From 73-13 sp035555435 (GTDB taxonomy: Bacteria > Actinomycetota > Actinomycetes > Actinomycetales > Microbacteriaceae), in NCBI GenBank assembly GCA_035555435.1, contig DATMGN010000016.1:1-64000 (forward strand): DNA of 64,000 nucleotides, read 5' to 3'. Under the pieces are notes generated by a model. The model saw only the letters and a program-made list of their open reading frames with translations, was not told where the DNA came from and searched no databases. Below are positions 54,095-61,826 of this stretch, piece after piece (position 1 is the stretch's first letter; every line of letters starts with the position of its first letter). A program made the position numbers and the translations under genes.

Positions 54095-56089
54095 GTGACT
54101 GAGAACGCGACCGCAGACCCGATGGTCGGTCGCCTCCTCGACGGCCGGTACCAGATCCGGTCCCGAATCGCGCGCGGCGGGATGGCGACCGTCTACCTCG
54201 CGACCGACCTGCGGCTCGAACGCCGGGTCGCGGTCAAGGTCATGCACGGGCACCTCGCCGACGACGCCGCCTTCCGCGAGCGGTTCATCCGCGAGGCCCG
54301 CAGCGCGGCGCGGCTCGCGCACCCCAACGTCGTCGCCGTCTTCGATCAGGGCGAGGACAGCGACATGGCGTACCTCGTCATGGAGTACCTCCCGGGGATC
54401 ACGCTTCGCGAGCTCCTCCAGGAGCACCGGGTGCTCACGACCGAGCAGACGCTCGACATCATCGAGGCGGTGCTCGGCGGTCTCGCCGCGGCACACCGCG
54501 CCGGCATCGTCCACCGCGACCTCAAGCCGGAGAACGTCCTGCTCGCCGACGACGGCCGGATCAAGATCGGCGACTTCGGGCTCGCGCGCGCCGTCTCGGC
54601 GAACACCGCGACCGGCGCCGCGCTCCTCGGCACGATCGCCTATCTCTCCCCCGAGCTCGTGACCCGGGGCATCGCCGACGCCCGCAGCGACATCTACGCG
54701 GTCGGCATCATGATGTACGAGATGCTCACTGGTGAGCAGCCGTACAAGGGCGAGCAGCCGGTGCATATCGCCTACCAGCACGCGAACTCGACCGTGCCGC
54801 CGCCTTCCGGCAAGAACGCGCGCGTCCCCGCCGAGCTCGACGAGATCGTGCAGTGGGCGACCGCCCGCACGCCGGAGGAGCGTCCGGCCGACGCCCGGGC
54901 GATGCTCGACCAGGTGCTCGACGCGCACGGCTCGCTCGCGACCGCGCTGTCCGGCACCGGGTCCGACACGGGCCACCAGACCCAGATCCTCACGGGTCCA
55001 GGACGGCGCCTGCAGACGGGCGAGACGAGCATCCTGATGCCGGCGCAGCCGACTGCGGAGACGACCGTCATCGCCGGCGGCGCCGGTCCTCGACGCACTC
55101 GCGCCGCTGCCGCCGCTGCGACCGGCCCGCAGCTCAGCGCCAACACCGCCGCCCTGCACCTGCGCACGCGCAAGCGGCGCGGGCGCGGCTGGATCGCGCT
55201 CGTCCTCGTGCTGCTGCTCGCGGCGGGCGGCGGCACGGCCGGCTGGTGGTTCAGCATCGGGCCGGGCGCCCAGGTGGCGGTCCCGAGCGGACTCGCGAAC
55301 CTCTCGCCCGAGGCGGCCGAGGCGGCGCTCGTGGAGGCGGGGCTCGTACCGGGTGCGCGGACCGAGGAGGCGTCGGTCGACGTCCTCGCCGGCAACGTGA
55401 TCCGCACGGACCCCGCGGAAGGCACCGCCGTGCTCAAGGGATCCGAGGTCGGGCTCGTCATCTCGACCGGACCGCGGCTCCTCGCCTTCCCCGACGTCGT
55501 CGGCCAGCCGCTCGACGAGGCGCTCCTCGCGCTCGCAGACTTCGCGGTGCAGCCCGACCCGATCCGCCAGTTCAACGCCGAGGCGCCGGTCGACACGGTG
55601 CTCGCCGTCTACCGCGTCTCGGACGGCGCCGACCTCGCCGGCACGGCGGAGCTCTTCGAGCAGACCCCGATCTCGCTCATCGTCTCAGCGGGGCCGCTGC
55701 CGTCGGTCGAACACCTGCCGCTCGATATTGCGATCACGGTCGTCGAAGCAGCGGGACTCGTCGTCGGGGACACCTCCGCCCGCGACTACAGCGACACGGT
55801 ATCCGTCGACGCGGTGATCCGGCTGGCGCCGACGACAGATCCGGTGCGAGTCGGCGACACCGTGGGGCTCGTGCTTTCCCAGGGGCCCGAGCCCGTCGAA
55901 GTGCCAAACGTCGTCGGCGAGACTTGGGCGAACGCGAAGCCTCAGCTTGAAGCTCTCGGCTTCCAGCTGTCTTACTCGAGTCTCGGCGATATGTTCCCTG
56001 AGCAGTTCGTGGTCAGCCAGCTCACGCCTGGCGCTGGAACAAGCACACCGCGCGGCAGCCGGCTCCAGGTGGACTTGCGCCCGACCTAA
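54095..56089 (+). CDS. pknL: PASTA-domain serine/threonine kinase, PknL type
   Basis: A 664-residue receptor kinase. Kinase domain about 15-275: GGMATVYLA, K48, HRDLKPEN with D142, DFG at 160-162. A linker and one transmembrane helix (about 365-388) lead to four extracellular PASTA repeats (about 392-664), which bind muropeptides or lipid II. The GTG at 54095 lies exactly 6 nt after TACACT (54083-54088); an ATG at 54071 would start ahead of that promoter. Its neighbours (Rv2175c-like and aroG) match mycobacterial pknL; the PASTA repeats resemble the corynebacterial form. Confidence 0.92.
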   Translation: MTENATADPMVGRLLDGRYQIRSRIARGGMATVYLATDLRLERRVAVKVMHGHLADDAAFRERFIREARSAARLAHPNVVAVFDQGEDSDMAYLVMEYLPGITLRELLQEHRVLTTEQTLDIIEAVLGGLAAAHRAGIVHRDLKPENVLLADDGRIKIGDFGLARAVSANTATGAALLGTIAYLSPELVTRGIADARSDIYAVGIMMYEMLTGEQPYKGEQPVHIAYQHANSTVPPPSGKNARVPAELDEIVQWATARTPEERPADARAMLDQVLDAHGSLATALSGTGSDTGHQTQILTGPGRRLQTGETSILMPAQPTAETTVIAGGAGPRRTRAAAAAATGPQLSANTAALHLRTRKRRGRGWIALVLVLLLAAGGGTAGWWFSIGPGAQVAVPSGLANLSPEAAEAALVEAGLVPGARTEEASVDVLAGNVIRTDPAEGTAVLKGSEVGLVISTGPRLLAFPDVVGQPLDEALLALADFAVQPDPIRQFNAEAPVDTVLAVYRVSDGADLAGTAELFEQTPISLIVSAGPLPSVEHLPLDIAITVVEAAGLVVGDTSARDYSDTVSVDAVIRLAPTTDPVRVGDTVGLVLSQGPEPVEVPNVVGETWANAKPQLEALGFQLSYSSLGDMFPEQFVVSQLTPGAGTSTPRGSRLQVDLRPT

Positions 56090-56091
56090 GC

Positions 56092-57462
56092 TCAGAGGCG
56101 CTGCAGCTCCTCGGCCACGAGGAACGCGAGCTCGAGCGACTGCATGTGGTTGAGCCGCGGGTCGCAGAGCGACTCGTAGCGCGTCGCGAGCGTGGCCTCG
56201 TCGATCTGCTCCGCCCCGCCGAGGCACTCGGTGACGTCGTCGCCCGTGAGCTCGACGTGGATGCCGCCCGGGTAGGTGCCCACGGCACGGTGCGCCTCGA
56301 AGAAGCCCTTGACCTCGTCGACGACGTCGTCGAAGCGACGCGTCTTGTAGCCGTTGGGCGTCGTGATCCCGTTGCCGTGCATGGGGTCGGTGACCCACAC
56401 GGGCGTCGAGCCCTCCGACTTAATCGCGCTGAGCAGTGGCGGGAGCGCCTCGCGGATCCTGCCGGCGCCCATCCGGGTGATGAACGTCAGCCTGCCGGGC
56501 TCGCGCTCTGGATCCAGCTTGTCGACGAGCCGCAGCATCGTGTCGACGTCGGTCGTCGGGCCGAGCTTGATGCCGATGGGGTTGCGCACGCGCGAGAAGA
56601 AGTCGACGTGGGCGCCGTCGAGGTCGCGGGTGCGCTCCCCGATCCACAGGAAGTGCGCCGACGTGTCGTACGGCGTGCCGGTGCGCGAGTCGATGCGCGT
56701 CAGCGCCCGCTCGTACTCCATGAGCAGCCCCTCGTGCGCCGACCAGACGTCGGCGCGCTTCAGCTCGTCGGAGTACGCACCGGCGGCGTCCATGAACTTG
56801 ATGGCCCGGTCGATCTCCGCAGCGAGCTGCTCGTAGCGGCGCATCATGGGGTTGGCGGCGAAGCCGCGGTTCCACGAGTGCACCTCGCGCAGGTCCGCGA
56901 AACCGCCCTGGGTGAACGCGCGCATGAGGTTCAGCGTCGACGCCGACGTGTGGTACGCGTCGAGCATCCGGCCGGGTGCCGCGGCGCGCGACTCCGGGGT
57001 GAAGTCGTAGCCGTTGACGATGTCGCCGCGGTAGGCCGGCAGCGTCACATCTCCGCGGGTCTCCGTGTCGCTCGAGCGCGGCTTGGCGAACTGTCCCGCC
57101 ATCCGGCCCATCTTCACGACCGGCTTCGACGCCGCGTACGTCAGCACGACGGACATCTGGAGGATCGTCTTGATCCGGTTGCGGATCTGGTCCGCGGTCG
57201 CGCCCGCGAAGGTCTCGGCGCAGTCGCCGCCCTGGAGGACGAACGCCTCGCCGACGGCCGCGCTCGCGAGGCGCGCACGGAGGTTGTCGACCTCGCCGGC
57301 GAAGACGAGCGGCGGGAGGGCCTTCAGCTGTGCCGCGACCTCGGAGACGCGCCCGGCGTCCTCGTAGGAGGGCTGCTGCTTGATCGGGAGCTCACGCCAA
57401 TAGTCGAGCCCGGCGACGACACTGGGCTCGGCTGCGACGAAGGGCTCTGACATCTGGGACAC
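56092..57462 (-). CDS. aroG: Class II DAHP synthase
   Basis: A 456-residue type II 3-deoxy-D-arabino-heptulosonate 7-phosphate synthase, first step of aromatic amino-acid synthesis. Motifs: LQGGDCAETFAG with the metal cysteine, KMGRMAGQFAKPRSS, WIGERTRDLDGAHVDF, GIKLGPTTD and WVTDPMHGNG. The GTG at 57462 follows TAGACT (57471-57476) by 8 nt; an ATG lies three codons later. It is convergent with the kinase gene, with 2 bp between stops. Confidence 0.95.
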   Translation of the reverse strand: MSQMSEPFVAAEPSVVAGLDYWRELPIKQQPSYEDAGRVSEVAAQLKALPPLVFAGEVDNLRARLASAAVGEAFVLQGGDCAETFAGATADQIRNRIKTILQMSVVLTYAASKPVVKMGRMAGQFAKPRSSDTETRGDVTLPAYRGDIVNGYDFTPESRAAAPGRMLDAYHTSASTLNLMRAFTQGGFADLREVHSWNRGFAANPMMRRYEQLAAEIDRAIKFMDAAGAYSDELKRADVWSAHEGLLMEYERALTRIDSRTGTPYDTSAHFLWIGERTRDLDGAHVDFFSRVRNPIGIKLGPTTDVDTMLRLVDKLDPEREPGRLTFITRMGAGRIREALPPLLSAIKSEGSTPVWVTDPMHGNGITTPNGYKTRRFDDVVDEVKGFFEAHRAVGTYPGGIHVELTGDDVTECLGGAEQIDEATLATRYESLCDPRLNHMQSLELAFLVAEELQRL

Positions 57463-57485
57463 GGCGGACAAGTCTACCGGCCGTG

Positions 57486-58169
57486 CTACGTCGTCTTGGC
57501 CTTCGCCTTTGCGCTCGAAGCGTACATGTCGACGTACTCCTGGCCGGACAGCCGGGCGATCTCGTAGACGATCTCGTCGGTCACGGCGCGCAGCACGAAG
57601 CGATCCGACTCGAGGCCCGCGTATCGCGAGAAGTCGAGCGGCTCGCCGAACACGACGCCGACGCGGTGGATACGCGGCCAGCGCGAGCCGAGCGGCATGA
57701 CCTTGTCGGTGTCGTACACGATCGCGGGGACGACGACCGCGCCCGATTCGAGCACCATGCGCGCGATGCCGGTTCGGCCGCGGTAGAGCCGGCCATCGGG
57801 GCTGCGCGTGCCCTCGGGGTAGATGCCGAGCTGGTCGCCGGCGGCGAGGACCTCGAGCCCCGTGTTGAGCGAGGCCTCGGAGGCCTTGCCGCCGGCGCGG
57901 TCGATCGAGAGCTGTCCCGCGCCCGTGAAGAAGAGCCGGATGAGCCAGCCCTTGATCCCCTTGCCGGTGAAGTACTCCGACTTCGCGAGAAAGGTCACCT
58001 TCCGGTCGAGCACGAGCGGCATGAAGATCGAGTCGAGGAACGACACGTGGTTGCCCGCGAGGATCACGGGGCCTTCCTTGGGGACGTTCTGCACGCCGCG
58101 CACCCAGGGCCGGAAGACCGTCCAGAGGAACGGGCCCACGAGGATGTGCTTGAGGAACCAGTAGAACAT
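57486..58169 (-). CDS. 1-acylglycerol-3-phosphate O-acyltransferase (PlsC family)
   Basis: A 227-residue membrane-bound acyltransferase of phospholipid synthesis. Catalytic motif NHVSFLDS (HX4D), then LFFTGAGQLSIDR and the acyl-acceptor motif YPEGTRSPDGRLYRGRTG. The N-terminal hydrophobic segment anchors it. The ATG at 58169 lies 8 nt after a TAGATT element. Equivalent to the Rv2182c position in mycobacteria. Confidence 0.92.
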   Translation of the reverse strand: MFYWFLKHILVGPFLWTVFRPWVRGVQNVPKEGPVILAGNHVSFLDSIFMPLVLDRKVTFLAKSEYFTGKGIKGWLIRLFFTGAGQLSIDRAGGKASEASLNTGLEVLAAGDQLGIYPEGTRSPDGRLYRGRTGIARMVLESGAVVVPAIVYDTDKVMPLGSRWPRIHRVGVVFGEPLDFSRYAGLESDRFVLRAVTDEIVYEIARLSGQEYVDMYASSAKAKAKTT

Positions 58170-58251
58170 CGCGGACCAATCTAATGCCCGTGGCCCCCGC
58201 GCCGACCCGCATACAATCGAGGAAACCCCCCACGGTGCCAAAGGAGCTGCT

Positions 58252-60081
58252 GTGAAGGAATTCTCGACCCCTGCCGTCGTACCCGCGGATCCCGAGGCGA
58301 ATACGACCGATCTGCTCGTCGCGCGTGTCAAGGCGACCCCGGACAGTCCGCTGTTCGCCGTCCCGGACGGGGCGGGCTGGCGAGACGTGACGGCGCGGAC
58401 CTTTTACGACGAGGTCGTCGCGCTCGCCAAGGGGTTCGTCGCGGCCGGCGTCGAACCGGGCGACAAGATCGGGCTGATGGCGCGCACGTCGTACCAGTGG
58501 ACGCTCATCGACTTCGCGACGTGGTTCGCGGGCGCGGCGCTCGTGCCGATCTACGACACCGCCGCCCCGGCGCAGATCCAGTGGAATCTCACGGATTCTG
58601 GCGCGACCGCGGCGATCTTCCACACGAGCGAGCACTTCGCCCGCTTCGACGAGGTCCGTGCCGACGTGCCGCACGTGACCAAGGTGTGGCAGATCGACGC
58701 CGGCAATCTCGACCGTCTCGTCGAGCAGGGCCGCGACGTGCCCGACGAGGAGATCGAGCGACGCCGCCGGATCGCCCGCGGCTCCGACCTCGCGACGCTC
58801 ATCTACACGTCGGGTTCCACGGGCAGTCCGAAGGGCTGTGTGCTCACCCACTCGAACTTCGTCGAGCTCTCGAGGAACTCGGTCGCGTCGTTCCCGGAGG
58901 TCCTCAACACCGAGTCGTCGACGGTGCTGTTCATCACCCTGTCGCACGTCTTCGCTCGCTTCATCTCGGTCCTCGCGGTCGTCGCGGGCGCGAAGGTCGG
59001 GCACCAGCCCGACACCTCGAAGCTCGTCGAGTCACTCGGCAGCTTCCGTCCGACGTTCCTCCTCGCCGTCCCGCGCGTCTTCGAGAAGGTCTACAACTCG
59101 GCCGAGCAGGTCGCCGAGGGCGGCGGCAAGGGGAAGATCTTCCGCAAGGCGGCCGCGGTCGCGGTCGCACACTCGAAGGCGCTCGACGACGGCAAGGTGC
59201 CACTCGGGCTGAAGCTCCAGTTCGCCCTGTTCGACCGGCTCGTGCTCTCGAAGCTGCGCGCGCGGCTCGGCGGACGCGTGCAGTACGCGATCTCCGGGTC
59301 GGCGCCACTCGGCCTCTACCTGGGGCACTTCTTCCGGAGCCTCGGTGTCAGCGTGCTCGAGGGCTGGGGCCTCACGGAGACGACGGCGCCGGTGACCGTC
59401 AACCTGCCGACCAAGTTCAAGATCGGCACGGTTGGCGTCCCGCTGCCGGGCAACGCGGTCCGGCTCAGCGACGACGGCGAGCTGCTCGTGAAGGGTGTGT
59501 GCGTCTTCGAGGGCTACTGGAGAAACGAGGCCGCGACGAGCGAGGCGTTCGACGCGGACGGATGGCTGCACACGGGCGACCTCGGCTCGATCGACGACGA
59601 GGGCTACGTGACGATCACGGGCCGCAAGAAGGAGCTGCTGATCACGGCCGGCGGCAAGAACATCGCGCCCGCCCAGCTGGAGGACCCGATCCGGTCCAAC
59701 ACGCTCGTCGGGCAGGTCGTCGCCGTCGGCGACCGCAAGCCCTTCGTCGCCGCGCTCATCACCCTCGACGAGGAGATGCTCCCGGTCTGGCTCGAGAACA
59801 ACGGCGAGCCGAAGGACCTCTCGCTGGCCGACGCGGCACGCAATCCGAAGGTCATCGCCGAGGTGCAGCGCGCGATCGACGCGGCGAACGCGAAGGTCTC
59901 GCGCGCGGAGTCGATCCGGAAGTTCGCGATCCTCGACACGACGTGGACGGAGGCGAGCGGGCACCTGACCCCGAAGCTGTCGATCAAGCGGCACGTCATC
60001 ACGCAGGACTTCGCCGACACGATCGAGGGCCTCTACACGGGCGCGGGCACCGAGACCCAGGGGATCAGCACCCAGCCCTGA
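58252..60081 (+). CDS. fadD15: Long-chain fatty-acid-CoA ligase (FadD15 type)
   Basis: A 609-residue AMP-forming acyl-CoA synthetase. The P-loop is IYTSGSTGSPKGCVLTH at about 183-199, the adenylate motif is EGWGLTETTAPVTVN, and the hinge is WLHTGDLGSIDDEGYVTITGRKKELLI, with LTPKLSIKRHVI containing the catalytic lysine. It activates fatty acids for lipid synthesis or breakdown. AAAGGAG precedes the GTG at 58252, and TACAAT at about 58,212 is a good -10. The position matches Rv2187. Confidence 0.94.
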   Translation: MKEFSTPAVVPADPEANTTDLLVARVKATPDSPLFAVPDGAGWRDVTARTFYDEVVALAKGFVAAGVEPGDKIGLMARTSYQWTLIDFATWFAGAALVPIYDTAAPAQIQWNLTDSGATAAIFHTSEHFARFDEVRADVPHVTKVWQIDAGNLDRLVEQGRDVPDEEIERRRRIARGSDLATLIYTSGSTGSPKGCVLTHSNFVELSRNSVASFPEVLNTESSTVLFITLSHVFARFISVLAVVAGAKVGHQPDTSKLVESLGSFRPTFLLAVPRVFEKVYNSAEQVAEGGGKGKIFRKAAAVAVAHSKALDDGKVPLGLKLQFALFDRLVLSKLRARLGGRVQYAISGSAPLGLYLGHFFRSLGVSVLEGWGLTETTAPVTVNLPTKFKIGTVGVPLPGNAVRLSDDGELLVKGVCVFEGYWRNEAATSEAFDADGWLHTGDLGSIDDEGYVTITGRKKELLITAGGKNIAPAQLEDPIRSNTLVGQVVAVGDRKPFVAALITLDEEMLPVWLENNGEPKDLSLADAARNPKVIAEVQRAIDAANAKVSRAESIRKFAILDTTWTEASGHLTPKLSIKRHVITQDFADTIEGLYTGAGTETQGISTQP

Positions 60082-60108
60082 TCCACACGTGCGGCTCCCT
60101 GAGCGAGG

Positions 60109-60612
60109 TCAGCGCTGCGCGCGGTACCAGTCCTGGGCGCGGATCTCGCGCATCGCCTCGCGCTTGACCTCGGCCTCGAGCCCCTCGATGTACAGGTGCC
60201 CGTCGAGGTGGTCGCACTCGTGCTGGAGCATCTGCGCCATGACGCCGTCGCCCTCCACGACGACCGGGTCGCCCACGAGGTCGACGCCCTCGACGCGCGC
60301 CCACGGGTGGCGCATCCGCGGGTAGCCGACGCCCGGCACGGAGAGGCAGCCCTCGTCCACCGGCTCCGGCTCGCCGCGCACCTCGACGAGCACGGGGTTC
60401 AGCACGTAGCCGACCTCCCCGTCGATGTTCCACGAGAACGCCCGCAGGCCCACGCCGATCTGGTTCGCGGCGACCCCGGCCCGGCCGGGCAGCCGCACCG
60501 AGTCGAGCAGGTCCCCCACGAGGGCGTCGTTCCCGTTCGCGCCCACGCGCACCGGGTCGCACGCGCTGCGCAGCACGGGGTCGCCGAAGAGGCGGATCTC
60601 CCGCGCGGTCAT
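60109..60612 (-). CDS. def: Peptide deformylase
   Basis: A 167-residue metalloenzyme that removes the N-formyl group from nascent proteins. Motif 1 is RAGVAANQIGVG, motif 2 is EGCLSVPG with the metal cysteine, and motif 3 is QHECDHLDG with two metal histidines and the catalytic glutamate. The ATG overlaps the stop of the ParA-like gene. Confidence 0.96.
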   Translation of the reverse strand: MTAREIRLFGDPVLRSACDPVRVGANGNDALVGDLLDSVRLPGRAGVAANQIGVGLRAFSWNIDGEVGYVLNPVLVEVRGEPEPVDEGCLSVPGVGYPRMRHPWARVEGVDLVGDPVVVEGDGVMAQMLQHECDHLDGHLYIEGLEAEVKREAMREIRAQDWYRAQR

Positions 60613-61775
60613 CCCGCGTCGTGGTCGGGCAGACCGTCCACGACGGACGCGGCGAGCTCTCGGATGGACTCCTGCGTGAGCGGCTTGAGCGCGTCGAAGT
60701 GGATGGTCGCGCCGGTCGCGAGCAGCGGGTCGTAGGGGATGCGCACGATGTCGCGGACGCGGCTCGCGAAGTGCTCCTCGAGCTCGTCGAGGATCAGCAG
60801 GTTCGTGCCCTGCGTCGCCGTGTTGAGGGCGACGACGGCATGCCGCGCGAGGTCCTCGTAGCCGTTGTTCTCGAGCCAGGAGATGGTCTCCGACGTGAGG
60901 CGCGCCTCGTCGAGGCTGCCGCCCGACACGACGACGAGCTGGTCGGCCCGGTCGAGCGTCGCCTTCATGACGGAGTGGATCATGCCGGTGCCGCAGTCGG
61001 TGAGCACGATCGAGTAGAACCGCTTCGCGAGGTCCGCGACCGTGTTGTAGTCGTCCGCGTCGAACTCCTCCTGGAGGTTCGGGTTCGTGTCGGACGCGAG
61101 GATGTCGAGGCGGGTCTCGTCCCGCGACACGCGCTTCTGGAAGTCGGAGAAGGCGTGGATGTCGGCCGCGCTCTCGACGAGGTCGCGCACGGTCTCCTCG
61201 GTCGTCTTCGTGATGCGCTCGGCGAGCGTGCCGCGGTCCGGGTTCGCGTCGATCGCGACGACCCGGTCCTCGCGGATGCTCGCGAGCGCCATCCCCAGCA
61301 GCGTCGAGACGGTCGTCTTGCCGACGCCGCCCTTCCGCGACAGCACGGCGACGAAGCGGGCGGGCCCGTCGAGGCGGCGCGCGATGCGCTGCTCGAGCGA
61401 CTTGCGGGAGCGCACGGGCTTCGCGTCGCCGGGGTGGTACGCGTGGAAGGTGAGCTCGTAGATGAACCGCTGCAGCCCGCCCTCGGGGGGCTTCGGCTTC
61501 GCCTTGCCGCGCGTGCTGACGATGCGCTCGGGCGTGAGCATGGCGGGGGTCTCGGGCCGGCTCGCGACCGCGTCGGCGGCCATCGTGATGGTCGTCGTGA
61601 CGACCTGCTCGACGGGCTTGGCGAGCACGGGGTCGACGGGAACGTCGTTGAGCGCGATCGCCGCCTCGTCGGCTGGCGTCTCGTGCACGGTGGGCGGGAG
61701 ATCGATCGTGATGATCTGGTCCGTCGCCGCCGTATTCGCCGGTTCTCGGCCCTCGGATCCCTCACGCGCTGCCAT
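60609..61775 (-). CDS. MinD/ParA-like P-loop ATPase
   Basis: A 388-residue protein with a disordered N-terminal region of about 130 residues and a SIMIBI-class ATPase domain. The deviant Walker A is LSRKGGVGKTTVS, followed by AIDANPDRGTLAERI and LTDCGTGMIHSVM. It resembles the actinobacterial MinD-like proteins related to EspI; no type VII secretion genes are in the window. A role in positioning or secretion is possible but unproven. AAAGGTAGG precedes the ATG. A -10-like TAGACT lies at 61800-61805. Confidence 0.85.
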   Translation of the reverse strand: MAAREGSEGREPANTAATDQIITIDLPPTVHETPADEAAIALNDVPVDPVLAKPVEQVVTTTITMAADAVASRPETPAMLTPERIVSTRGKAKPKPPEGGLQRFIYELTFHAYHPGDAKPVRSRKSLEQRIARRLDGPARFVAVLSRKGGVGKTTVSTLLGMALASIREDRVVAIDANPDRGTLAERITKTTEETVRDLVESAADIHAFSDFQKRVSRDETRLDILASDTNPNLQEEFDADDYNTVADLAKRFYSIVLTDCGTGMIHSVMKATLDRADQLVVVSGGSLDEARLTSETISWLENNGYEDLARHAVVALNTATQGTNLLILDELEEHFASRVRDIVRIPYDPLLATGATIHFDALKPLTQESIRELAASVVDGLPDHDAG

Positions 61776-61826
61776 ATTGCCTACCTTTCGGTCGCGTCAG
61801 TCTAGCGAGATCGGGGTGCCTCGGCG

